From the NCBI RefSeq assembly GCF_051014445.1, contig NC_135137.1, positions 29,513,501 through 29,577,500 on the forward strand: DNA of 64,000 nt, written 5' to 3'. Position numbers and translations under genes: made by a program. The stretch is from Colletes latitarsis. Taxonomy: Eukaryota > Arthropoda > Insecta > Hymenoptera > Colletidae. Positions within the stretch are counted from its first letter, which is position 1. Each line of letters begins with the position of its first letter. Below, piece after piece: positions 12,817 through 26,300 of this stretch. A model generated the notes under the pieces. The model did not search any database. It was not told the origin of the DNA and worked only from the letters and a program-made list of their open reading frames with translations.

Positions 12817-13497
12817 CAGGAGTCGAATGAGACTGTTAAAACGTTTAATTAGCCTTTTAGTTAACTTTTCTGTTCTAAGAGAATAGTTATGAAGAAGTTC
12901 TAGTTGAATAGTAACAATTATTGTGCCTTGAGAGTCGAAGATTACATCTGAATAAGTATCACACAGTAGTAATAATAGTTTACAGAATTTACAACCAATC
13001 TTAGTAAATATCTAAGTGACATTGATGGCTTTAGTGGTTGGTCTGATGAAGAAAACGAAGGTGAAATTGAAATTGAAACGTACGATCTAAAGAGTTAATA
13101 TATTAGAATACTGGATTGATTAGAGATATAAAATATGGAACATTTAGTAGACCTTGAGACAAATATTGATGAAAGTAATTTGGAAAATATATTAATTCTA
13201 AAAGTAAACTCTGAACTCTGCACATATAATAACAGTTTTCCTCTTAAAGAGTACGGTGAAACAATTATATATAAATCACGATTTGCTTACTCACCTATAT
13301 TTATCAATTCCTTAAATAATGCTACTCGAAAAGAATAATTCATATTATTGTGTCTTACTTTAAAGTATTTGCTAAGAATTAGTTCCTCCAGAACTGTTCT
13401 AGAAGAATCAAAATGTACAAATTTAATATAAAAGAAATATTTTAAAAGTTTACGAATTAACTTTTATTTATGAAAGTTTAGTTTCATTCGACTCCTG
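12817..13497. mobile_element. Decayed 0.68-kb element with 18-bp terminal inverted repeats
   Basis: CAGGAGTCGAATGAGACT at 12817-12834 is the inverted match of 13480-13497 with one mismatch in 18. Inside, the plus strand near 13020-13100 reads GFSGWSDEENEGEIEIE before a stop, and a 67-codon frame follows at 13135-13338 (starting MEHLVDLETN). The acidic stretch resembles acidic N-terminal regions of some cut-and-paste transposases, but no catalytic motif is present. Eight-base flanks do not match well, so target duplication is not demonstrated. Confidence 0.45.
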
Positions 13498-14128
13498 CCT
13501 CGCCACTGTTATTTGTCACTCGAGAATAAAAATTGAAATTTTTTATATTTATCATCGTATCGTCGCAAAAGTATTACTAATCGAATAATAGAGCTTTTCT
13601 CGATGAGAACGAGTCCAAACTCGACTATTTTTAATTGCAATTAAAATAAAGTTTGGTTTCTTCATATCAATACAAAACTCGATTGCATTTTGAATAATGG
13701 AATCATAATTGGCACCGACTCGTTCACCATTTGATTCTTTCGCGACTCGTTTAAAAAATAATCGAAACAAAAGAAATAAATACCCAAACGTAACATACAA
13801 TTTCATGCATACTGTTTCCATAGATAATTAAAAAACATCTAAAAAACAAAGTATTCGAGCGTGTGATTACTGTATCCCGAAAATCTCGACAATTAAGAGT
13901 AATCGTCGTCAAACACCTGTTCGAGCTTTGCGATTATCGGGTGTTCCCGAAGTTTTAGTGAAAACATCGTTCGTTTTCGCGATCGAAGAACGGGTCGACG
14001 TTGCTTCGTCCAGTCGAATGTCTCGTTTCGAAGCGAAACGCTTGTTCGACGATGTCCCACGAGGACGTCGACCGCGACTCGCTTCCGCGATTCGCAGGAA
14101 GATTCGTCTCGGTGTGGCCCCGAGATTC

Positions 14129-14373
14129 CTAGACCTCGGTGGAGTGCGTCTGGATTCGCACCTTCTTCTGCGACCCGTTCCTGGAAAGCGTCGGGCTGTG
14201 CGCCGAGAAACCGGGATTGTGAATGCCGAGAGGCTTGGGCTTCTTCAGGGAGCTACGAAGCGGAGACGCCGTGCTGCCCACGCTTCCGGAAGTCGCCACC
14301 GAGGCCATCGAGCCGTTTCCGGCACCGCCGACGTAAGGCTTGCCGCTGGCGTCGGTCATCGAGATGGTCCCGC
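14129..14373 (-). CDS. Tetraspan terminal exon: cytoplasmic tail with C-terminal PDZ ligand
   Basis: The acceptor is CCGTTTCAG. Two bases complete a Gly codon, and 80 further codons run to a TAG at 14129-14131. The tail is rich in Gly and Ser (SGKPYVGGAGNGSMASVATS), then basic (SSLKKPKPLG, SQKKVRI) with likely kinase sites (RSSL, RNGS), and ends HSTEV, a class I PDZ-binding motif (Ser/Thr-x-Val). Such tails anchor claudins and TARPs to scaffold proteins. The exon is strikingly GC-rich and its antisense strand stays open for 149 codons by chance. A possible poly(A) signal (AATAAA on the minus strand, near 13462-13470) lies about 670 bases downstream, but the 3' end is not certain. Confidence 0.88.
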
Positions 14374-17300
14374 CTGAAACGGAATTGTGAAAATATATTT
14401 CTTTAAGGATTTTTATAAAACAAATTTAGTATCTAGGATTCGACATTAAATGCACAATTTTAAACAGAATCATGAAGATATATTTCATTTGTTAATGAGA
14501 TCAGGATATGAAATAATAAACTGTGATACACTTAACGAACAAATAAAATTGAATATACATTTTAAACAGAATCATGATGATATATTTCATTTGTTGATGA
14601 GGTCAGGATAAGAAATAATAAATTGTGATACACTTAACGAACAAATTAAAGATTTATCAAATCAGTTATGCGGATACGTTAGATATGCAACGACGTAATG
14701 GACGACGATTGCGACGAGAATATTCGTCCCTCTTTTTAACGTCATTAAATATTTTTATGAAAGAAAATTCGACACCTACGAGAAAAAATTGAATATACAA
14801 TTTTAAACAGAATCATGAGGATATATTTCATTTGTTGAGGTCAGGATATGAAATAATAAACTCTGATACACTTAACGAACAAATTAGTGATTTATTAAAT
14901 CAAATATGCAAATACGTTAGACATGCAACGACGTAATGGACGATGATTGCAACGAGAATATTCGTCCCTCTTTTTAACGTCATTAAATATTTTTATAAAA
15001 GAAAATTCGACACCTACGAGAGAAAATTGAATATACAATTTTAAACAGGACCACGAAAATATATTTCTTTAAATATTTTTATAAAAGAAGATTCAGCACC
15101 TACGATTTAAAATTAAATATATAACTTTAAATAAGATCAAAACAATATATTTCTTTAAATGTTTTTATGAAAGCAAATTCACCACTCAAGATTCAAAATG
15201 AAATGTACAATTTTAAACAGGATCAAAACAATATATTTCTTTAAATATTTTTATAAAAGAAAATTCAGCACATGCGATTCAAAATTAAATATACAATCTT
15301 AGGCGAGAGAAATTTTAGAAACGAAAATATACACTATACACCACGTGGTCCAAATAAAAACAATCTCTTTTCTCGGAAATCAACAAAGATATCTGTATCA
15401 ATATTTTTTTTAAATTAAAAATCCAGGAGATATAGTCCTTCGATGTGTAACAAATTACTTCTGAACGATTGCTATGAAAACAAAGAAAATTCTTATGATT
15501 TTTTAATCTGAAATTATCCAAAGCTTGAAAATCAGAAAAGCTGTCACTCCACTGTCGTAACTTTTATCTATCAGAACATCGATGTTCTTTGGAATTTTTT
15601 GATGGAAAATGTAAATTATTTTTGAACCAAATTTGAACACATATATCATGCTCTATATTCAAAGAACATCCACAATTTTTTCCACCCAAAAATATTCAAT
15701 ATCTGATCAGTTACGGTAACCTTAATAAAGTTAATTCTGTCGTAAACAGAAACCTGTTTATACGCAATACTATTATTTTTCTTCGTTCGTGTTTCGTTTC
15801 TATAATTACTCGTCAAAATTTACGGTGGTAAAAAGTCTTAAACATACGTTAAAGTAATTCGAAATATTTTTTTTCAATATCCCGTAGCACGGAAGTGACG
15901 AGAACAACGATAGTGCCTTGTGCAATCTTTCATTCCGCGATATCGTAGGAACAAGTTTTGAAACTATTTCCTGATGGAGATGCCAACAGGTTTCAGACCA
16001 CGCGACTGGATTTTCCGCCACGGTTCAGTAAAACTAACAAAAACTTGATGGATGTGTACGATAAACGATGTCGAGTCTACGATAAACGAAAAACAAGCAC
16101 CGGTAATGCATTCGCGACGGTTGTCATTGATACTGACTGATGTTCGTTCATTGTTGGCTCGCAAACATGTATGTATTTAACGTCCACAGGTTCTGAATTT
16201 TTTTTCTTTCGGTATAAATAACATTCTTTACGCGTCTCAAATTATATAATGTTCAACGAGTACTATTGAATTCAAATAATACATTATATAAATAAATTTT
16301 AATAATTATATATAATGATACTCATTGATAGTGTACAACACTATTTATCGATTATTACTAGTCTATATATTCATTTAAATGCGGACCAACACATTTCAAA
16401 TTACGAATCGAAGTTTTGTATAAAGAATATAATTTTATAAATATTATTTTTTAATATTATCCAGAATTAAAAAACTTACAATTAATAGCTAATGGAGGTG
16501 CTGTTACATTGGACGATATTCAAAAAAATTCTTGGATAAATTTAAAAATTAATTTGCAAATTAAAAGGATAATTTTAAAAAGATTCAGTCAGGTTTTAAT
16601 AAAAATTTACTATCAAATTACTTTCGACGTCAATACTTCTAAGTAATATTTTCTTTCGGCAGAATATATATAAACAAAATTAAAAAGAGGATTTTCTACG
16701 ACGAAGAACAGTAATTTTAAAGTTGTCAAAGCGTACGTTATCTAGAAACACGAAGCTGAATATTTCATGATATTTTAATTTCCAGAATATTTTCATTACT
16801 CAAAATATTCAATTACTCGTTTCGTGTTGGAGGGAAATATTCTAATTAGGGCGTAATAATAACTACGCGTGGGAACGACGAGATGATATCAACAATTAAT
16901 CTCGGAATTTCTCATTACCGTGCAGACACTAGGATCATTTTTCAGTAGTGTAACAAACAGTGCTCCGAATTTCATAGCAGTTTAAAACGTATGAAATTCA
17001 GACTGACACGAACAAATACTAAAAAGTTACGATAACAACCACGGTCATTGATCTAAGTTATTTGTTACACAATCAACAATATATTAAAATTACACGGTAT
17101 CTATCAATACGATTTATTTAGAGTTGAACGAATTTTTTTAAAACAATTAAATCTTATTTAAGAAACGATACAAACCTTTTTCTATTTTTTAATTTAATAG
17201 CTTATACAATTATTTAAGAAAATTAACGATATCGATCGAATTGTTTCAACCCTTCAAACTGGAACATGAATAATTCAATATTATTAATTTTACCATTGAT

Positions 17301-20300
17301 TATCACTATTCAAAATACATTATTTATTTTAAAAATTTCAGTGTCTACAATTCAATCTTAAGATTCTTTAACTTTTAATTTCAATGCAGTGGTTGTCACA
17401 TTATTTATCCTTTTTTGTTACATTTTTTCTATGGCATAAATCCTCTAACAATAACTAAAAATTAGGCAGAAAATCGTGCCCAATCGTTTCAGATCAAAAG
17501 TTAATATTTATGTTTGAATTCTTAACGAAAGTAATCGAAAAGTTTGACAAACAGATCACGCGAGATTGGGAAATAAACATAAGTGTCTTTAGGGTAGCAG
17601 AATTTTCTAGCCTCGAAACAAATGACCAAAACGTAACGGAATTGGAAAGTGGCGACGAATCGTTAAAAGGAGATAAAAATTGTTTCTCATGAAAATGCAA
17701 GCACGGAAGGCTCGCGGAAAATCGTGCACGTTGCACCTCAATGCACACGTGCGTCACGTTGCACGCGATGCAACTGCGTACGCGGCAGTAATATTCAAGT
17801 GCACCTGTGTGGAAATTCGTCGAGACATCGTTTAATTCAGAGTTTCCCAACCTTTCTCCATTCGTTGCGCCCTTCTGAGTATTATTTACAATTACCTATG
17901 AAAATGTTCCAACACTTTTGAACTCAACGAACAAAGAATCCAAAGAATAACCGATTGTAATCCATTGCAAATTCAAATTGAAATTTTAACACGTTAAAGC
18001 TTAAGGGAAGCTATTTCTTCAATAAATTTCTTTCTCCACCATCAACATTTTAAACAAATGTCTGTTGCGACAGCAGCAGTATTTTATTGTATCGTTTGTT
18101 TCTTTAATTTTTCTTTTTGAAAAAATGCAAGATTTTTCTACATCTTGTGTTTTGTGTATTTTAATTGCACATAATGGAACATTTTAAACGCTCTTTTCAT
18201 GTTATGTTATTGATCTTACGATCGTTACTTTCGTTACGAGTTTTTTTTTCTGAAAAAAATAAAGTATTGTGGTAAAATAGAGAATGTGAAATTTAACCCC
18301 CTATATAGATTTCTCGTTCAATCTGGGAATAAATTATACTTGACAAACATCAAACAGTGTGTACGAACGAATGTATACAGTTTATTTAATACAGGTTATA
18401 TTGCAAAAAAGAGATTACGAATCCCAAATCATTATAACTGTAAAATATTATTAGAAGCAATTTTTAAAATATTATTAGAGGTATGGCATCTATTGAAGTA
18501 ATTCTCGAAATTTGTTTTAATTAGTAAAGACTGAAAGATTGTCAGCAGCATTATCTTATTTTATCGTATAACTAAAATATTATTAGAGGTTTTATCTATG
18601 AAAAAAATTCTCGAAATTTGTTTTAATTAGTAAAGATTGAATCTGTAGGTAAACACCTACTGTATAATATTATTATAATATTCTGGTAATATTTCTCGTG
18701 GTCTATTCAATATTCTTTTACATTTTTCATCCCCAAGAAATACATCGTTGGGGGTCGTATATGGCCACCAGGTTGAGAATCACTGTTTTAATTGGCCGCG
18801 TGTCGCGAAGAAACACAGCTCGTCCGCACGCAGGTTCGTCATTCGAAACGCGAAGGGTTTGCGGAAGAGAAGAAGAAGAACACTTCCTTCGGGTTTTATT
18901 CGCTAGATTTCTAGTCTACTATGCTCTTTGTTTCACGCTCCTCCCTTTGAAATCCTCCTCCATTTCATCCGCTCGCATCGTTTCCTGTTTCTTAGCTCTA
19001 ATATTTACTGTCACTCGAATCTCTTCTTTCCTCCATTTGTCATTCTTTAAAGTTTTACTTTTTGCCAATCAGTCGCGTGTTTCATTCATGGTACGTTTAT
19101 TTTATAATTTCACATACTGAGATGTTCTTTTGTTGAAATTGCAATTAAAGAGCGAGGCGAAAATGCTGGTCAATTTTGTTAATTCTACGAACAATAATAT
19201 GGATTAAAGGAAATTGACCTTTTCGAGAGAAATAAAATATTCACAAATTTTTAACTGTTATATATTGACTGTCTTTAGGCCATAGTACTGTTTTAAAATC
19301 ACAGTTAATTAACGATAGCATTCAATCAGGCTTCAAAATTGTAGATAATGGATTATAAAAGCTACAGAAATATTTTAGAGAAACACAGTAAAACAGAACT
19401 CTAATTTAACATTGCCAAAGACTTCTTAATGTAATGTAGCTATACTTTGCAACAAACAATCTTGCAATTTTGTTAATATTACTTTTGTATTCTACTGTTT
19501 TACTTTCGAAAGTCTTTGGTATTCATTCCATTTACGTCCTTCATAATTCTCTGTTGCTACGGTTTCTTTTTTATCGCGCCTTTTTCCAGCATACTTTTAG
19601 GTGTTTCTTCGGTATATTTATCGCGTGTTCTGTTTACCTGTTGCTTTAACGGCTACTGTTATTTGTATTGCCCTGTTCCCTTTATTTAGCGTGTCGTAAT
19701 TTACTCGACTCTGCCCTTTACCGTTCCACTTTGCTCTATTTATTCTTTCCTCTCGCAAAGCTCTCGTCACTCCATTTCTCTTGTCCCCCCTGTATATCTT
19801 CTCTATGTTCTCCCTTCACCTTGACTCCCATCACGCTCACATCCGAAGACATTTCTCTGGCATATTGAGTTTCCATCAGCTGCCAGGCGAAGGTCTCTCG
19901 ACTTCCAGCCACGTAGCCTTCTCCCATGGAAAGAAACTTGAAGGGCGTCTCGTCCTATCGTCATTTCAAATTCATTCGAAGGGCGAACCCTTCCCGAAAG
20001 TTAAATATTCAGAAAGTTGGTGGAAATCGATTTAAGATACTTTAACGACGCCCATTTCCAAGTCTCAAGTTCTTCCAAAGGATTTATACTTGAAAATTTA
20101 ATTTCTGTAACTTATACAAATGTACAAGATGTATTGCTTCATTTACGTGTCTTAAGTAATATAATGTATCTATATGTATATTTAAAGGACAACGTTGGAT
20201 CGATGCTACCTTTGGGAATATATTGAAAAGGACTTTGAGAATTGCACCTTAAATTGTGGGAGAAAAGACGCAAACTCGAGGTTATTTCAAAGATATTTCT

Positions 20301-23300
20301 TTTAAAATTTACATGGTTAAGTAATTAACTATTTAATAATTTGACGAATTTAGTATCATGAATTGCAACAAAATTATTATGTGATTTGTGAATGAAATAT
20401 AATCTAAAACTTGAAAATTCTAAACGTGATTTATATAATGAAAATAACAATTATTAAGATACAAAATCATGGGTATTTTACGATTTACAGCTTGTGTGCA
20501 AATATTATTAATTGAAATTAATTTTATCGAAAGCTCCAAGTCTGTAGAATTCAATAGTTATTTTACAGATGAAATAATTTCTCCAAACTATTTCTACTGT
20601 GATACTGTATGGTGTGTAACCTTCAATGTAACCTATTTAACGTGGTTCTCCGACCCGAAGCCATTATTAGTAGCTAAATGGATATGTTTCCCTCGTTAGT
20701 CGCATAAATGACATTCCGATGAGGGAAGTTCTTTCCTTTCACGCTAAAAGCTAACAGCTTTCTCTTTATACCAAATAAATATATCCTTCCCCTCTCTCGT
20801 ACTAAAAATATTTGTAAAGGCAATCTACTTAAACGATCGAATCATCAAACAATGACGAAATAAATACAACTTTTCGTAAATTAAACGATAGTAAAACCAC
20901 AAATATACAATTTTTGGGTACTAAATAATTAATAGTAATTCAAATCGTTAGAGAGGGAATTTGTAGTCAAAATTTATTATTTTTAAAAATAATTTAATTT
21001 TGTTCCTTCGAACGTCTTCATAAAAATCATACGTGTTGTCTAAAAACAAATTACACGAATATAAGAATTATAGAAATCGAAAGTAAGACAATGTGTAACA
21101 AAAAATGTAAGAATATTCAAAAAAGTAATAGTCTATGATAATTTTGAAAATAGCCTTGACCTGTTGGTTGATCAATAGGAATTACTGAAAATTTATTAAT
21201 GAGAAGGGATTGAACGGTTTTAATAAAACAGAGAAATATTTATATAAACCAAAAGTACAAAGTATGCAAAGAAACAAGTAATTTAAACGCAAGAAATAAT
21301 AGAAACCACTTGTGCCGTGCATATTAAACCGTCGTTTTCGTTTCCAAGGAGCACACTATCGGTCGAAATTTAAACAAGTTTTTCATCGTCCATTAATTTG
21401 CAGCGAATGTTATCCAAACTTTGTTCCTCCTTAATCAGATTTTATCGTGGTACGTGTACCAAGTTTCGTGTTCCGTGACATTGCGTTTAAACAAAGTTTG
21501 AAATACGAATTAAGAAGACAAATAGAGGAGCGGAAAACTACATTTGATACTGTAATCCCTGTAGCATCAGACCACGGAACTTCTGTCCCAATTTAACTAA
21601 TTTCGCACTCGACGAGTATCCAGATTGAAATTAAATGGCGGCGAATCGAAACGAACATCGTGATTATTGAACTATGCATTAAATAGGACGATTTGAAAAT
21701 AGGAGAAATCTATTTCGTATCGATACGAATTTCAGAACGTAACACCTGTTACTTACAATTTTAATTAACGTCTCGGATATCGATGCATTCCACGATGTGG
21801 AACTCAATATTGGAAATACCTAAATCACGAAACTCGATAGTTATTAATAGTTGTTAAAAAAATGCACTTTTTTCCTTTTTTAGTCTGTAAAGTTCAAAAA
21901 TATCTTTCCCGATATTCGTTTAAATCAATTTTAGAAACGCAGCGATTCAATAATTAAATTAATTCCACTCACGTGTTCCATGCTAGGTAATTGCCTAAAT
22001 TTCTAAAAATAATCTACGAAATAATTCAAAACGAACGATCGTCGTGGATTTTACTTTAATATTAATTTCAACGACCAAATTTTACGATTGAATTAAAGAT
22101 CGATGACTCCTATCGAGAGATTTTTGAGATATTCTTCAAACGTCCAGAAATTAAATGTTATAAAGGAATTTGAAACTGCAAGTCGTAAAGGTTTTCCTAA
22201 TCGTGAGAATTATCGTAATATACATAGAAAAGTCTTGACATAAGCCAATAACATGAAATGTAATACTGCAGACCGTCTAGTCTTGAAATCCAATTTTAAG
22301 AGAATTCGCATAACTTACTTTCTATTAGTCATTTAACTTGGAAATCTCGAAGCTCGTTGAATTTATTTAACCAAAAATAGATTCGAAAAATAAGGATTAC
22401 AGGTGACGTTACGAATACGATGGTTTCGAAATAATACTGTAAATATTTATTAGCGCCAAATTTTCGCGTTTTGAGGGAAAGAAGAAAAGTCAAGTGTTCG
22501 ATGAACTCACCGTTCGTGGGTTGATGTTCCCGGTAGCCAGGATTATTTATGGTGGCCGCACGAGGATCAGCCACAACCCTAATTTTCGTCGGGTCACCGC
22601 CTCGTCGAGCATAAATACCCTCGTACACCGCTGTGACCAGCACGCCGAAGTTCAAGGCGATAGCAGCCAACTGTAACAACAAATTTCGTCCCTTCGATCA
22701 ACGAAAATACCCCAGCAATTTATCAGCCTGAAATAGATTCTATTTTCCTTCGTGGTATCAATTTCCCCGGCGTCCAACATAAAGTGTTACGCAATTATAG
22801 ACACTCGTGCACCACAAATAAAACGTAAAAAACGTTAATCGCCGATATGGTGTTGTTCGGAGATAAACTTGTAATTTAAATTGCTTTCGCGAAACATAAT
22901 TTAATCCGACATTAATTTGCGTGTACTGTTACTATCGATTCTGTAATATTACAGACACGAAGCTTATACTGACAAAATGAATAAGCAAATAATGATTTGT
23001 ACGGTGATAGTATCGTTGCTTTAGCAACCTTTGATTATTTTCAGAAATGAAATAGATTTGGACGATGAGGGTATTCATGATGAATTTTTAAAATCTCGTG
23101 AAAAGAATTATCGTTTACGTTATTGATATTATTGAAGTATGTGCGTATATTCTATTTTTAGAGTGAATTATATTTCTATGCTTCTTCTTGTAATTTCATT
23201 ATTAAAGAAAAAACATAGCAACTAATCCTAGATAAAAATAAAACACTAATAAAAAAGCTTGTATAACAATGAGAAATCTTGAATAGACAAATCAGTCTTA

Positions 23301-26300
23301 AACGAGTATTTAATAAAGATGTCGAACACATAACGCAATAATAAGGTATTTCTTTCTTTCTCACGCATATTTGGAGTTTTTCACGATCTAAATTATGTAT
23401 AAAGCAATGAAACATCATACAAGCCACTTTTGCTCGTTCATTTCGTCCATGCATCAGAGTCACTGTAATCTCATTTGTATCGATAGAACCTGCACAGACT
23501 AAAACGAGAACTAGACTTAGAAATCAGCATGATTAATAAATCCACAAGTAATTTACAAAGGAAACAATTTTTCGTCCACTGGGAAACCATTGTGGGCCAG
23601 AACGTTCGATTTATTAGGAACGAACGAAAACCATAGGAATCTTTCATTGTCGTTCGCACATTTATCACCAGCATTGTTCGTTCGCACGACGATTGATGGA
23701 AATCAATTTAACGCGAGGTTTCATTACACGCGCCATTAATTGTGATATGATGTAGTTAAAAGAAAGTATAGTGAATTGTCGAAGCAAATACTGCAGTAAT
23801 GATAATCACTATAGATGGGCATTTTTTGATTTACTCAAGCTACCGTGTTGGAAACAGTTATGCCAGGTGATCGACGGGATCTCGACTTTAGTAACACGTG
23901 CCAATAATGATCAATACGCGATAACGAGGCGATAAATAATTTTCGTTCAAAACACACGTTACTCGGACCATCGATTACGCATATTCGTACGCGGACAAAT
24001 GTACACCGTTATTACGGAGAATTTTACCGTGGGTAATTGCTAGCCTTTCATTAGTAGAATACCCACCATTAACTGAAAGAGACAAGAATGGATTTAATTA
24101 AATGGCATGCACGTGAACAGTCTAACCAAGCAATGGTAAAAGAGAGGATATTCGCTAAAAACATAAAAATATAAGACTTCCTCAGAATTACAAACTGCAC
24201 AAACTGTTCTGTTGCACGAACCATGGTTATTGGAACGTTGAACCATCCGAGCGTTCTATTATTCAAACCTTCTATTGTTCGTACAGAATAACGATGCACA
24301 ACCCTTTTCAGTATTGGACTAAACGAAATAAAGAAACGTTTCCTGAAAATTTGTAGAGAATTTTAAACGCTGTATATCAGATTTATTGTAGAAAGTTTTA
24401 TATGAGTTTACTTTTTTAATAAAAATTATTTAACAAAATATTATTATAGTGCAGAAACTAAAAAACTGTAACCTTCTTAGGTTTCTATGTTTCCCTTTGG
24501 ATTCATGTAAAATAAAATAATTAACTTGACATCTCGACAATTTCTGCTTTTAATTATCGTACTCTATGGATAATTTTCCTTTGAGCGAACTCACTGACGT
24601 GACTGAATCGTCTGCCTATTACTCATCATTTCTACTTGAAATCATGTCTGCAAACACTGACCATGATGCAGTATTACCTGAGTTAAATGATAATAAGATC
24701 GACGAAGGTGTAATATCGTGCCAATGTACGATATTAATATTTACAAACACTGACGCGAGAAGAGACGATGAGTAATAAACAGGCAGACTAGCTAAGTTTT
24801 ACTCGATCGTATTCATTTAATGAAATTTGCACAAAAACGTACTTTTTTAAATTAAAAAGTTGATGTTCAATCATTCACATCGAAAAACATTTTTTATGGA
24901 ACTTTACGTAGGAAGTTATTCCATATTCATTCCCACATCTTGAATGCAAAACACCTTAATTAATTTCAAAATAAAAATACGACGAAAGTGAAATCTTCCA
25001 ACAGAAATTTTGTTCGAAAATCAATAATTTTCTCCAAATCTTTTTCCTCGTTTGCAAGTTCTCTAGTTTTTACATGGATCTGCTACTAGCATATGAAAAT
25101 ACACTTTGCTTTTCACTTTAATTGTCGTAACGATTGTAAAAATTACGCAAGCACGAGACTCCCGTTTCTATTGTTCTAATCGTTTGTTTCCAGGATGTTG
25201 GATTCCCAGTTTTCACGACCACGTTAAATCGTTGTTGCGTCTTCTTACGAAATATGCTCGATCGTTGGGCAGACGGAATTAGGAAAAGGTACATAAAAGG
25301 TCGAAGGAGAAGAAGTATTTAATTAAGACACACAAATACACACTGAAACTATTGTCTCACCGCAATAATTAATTCACCTTTGCTTTTTTCGTAACTTCGT
25401 GAACCGTATCCAACTGGTTGAAAATAAGGAAGAAAGAACGAAATGGGGAAAACCAAATAAACAAACGGGTTAACGAAGAACATTGATATCGAGTTGCTTT
25501 TATTGGTGCTTTTTTTATATTGGTAACTGCGTAAAAACATGCTCAACATTGTGTGCAAACTATCTAAGATCATGTTAAAGAAAAAGCCTTTTTCTAATTT
25601 TTTATATATACTATTTTTATTCGATCAAACAAGAATTTTATTTAGTTCAATTAACACTTATTTTGTAGTAACTGTATTTTTTTAAACATCCATACATTTT
25701 TTGGTTCCCATAAGAAGTTGTTTTGTATAACAAATAATGTACTTTCATATTTTTCACTAAAATATACAGAGTGTAAAAGTCGTTACAATTTTTCAAACAC
25801 TTCCAATAATTTGGCGAAGAATTGTTTCGTATAAAAGTTAATAAACTGAAGTATAAAAAAGAAATTAATACTAAAAATTGATACTGTCGTATTTCTAAAG
25901 ATGATCAAGAACAAGGTCACGCAAAACTATTTTTTTTTTAATTGCGTTACAAATATGTACCATCCACCTTGATTTCGTACTTTTGTTTGCAGTTGATGAG
26001 TCACGTTTCTTAAGACACACGTGTAGAAAGATGTAAATCTACCAACGATAACATTTTATTATGTTTGCAGAATGTTCCATTATCAGGACAAACTGTTAAA
26101 AGAGATTTCAAAGGTTAAAATTAAAAAATATTACGAATCAAAGTATCATAGTTTTTAAATTCAATTCTTAGAAATATTAAGACTTCGAGTGTAATATATT
26201 TTTTATATACACAGCATTCAAGGTAAATTCAATGACCTATATGTCACAAAATGACCTTCAAACGATCTTAAGCACAGAAATACAAACGTTATCTATATGT

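Noticed and set aside
13928..14377. 149-codon plus-strand frame
   Set aside because: It is the antisense shadow of the tetraspan terminal exon, which has splice and motif support.
18698..19120. 140-codon plus-strand frame
   Set aside because: It spans the right end of the hAT element and ordinary intron, with no domain; chance frame.
22494..22676. 60-codon plus-strand frame
   Set aside because: Antisense shadow of the TM4 exon.
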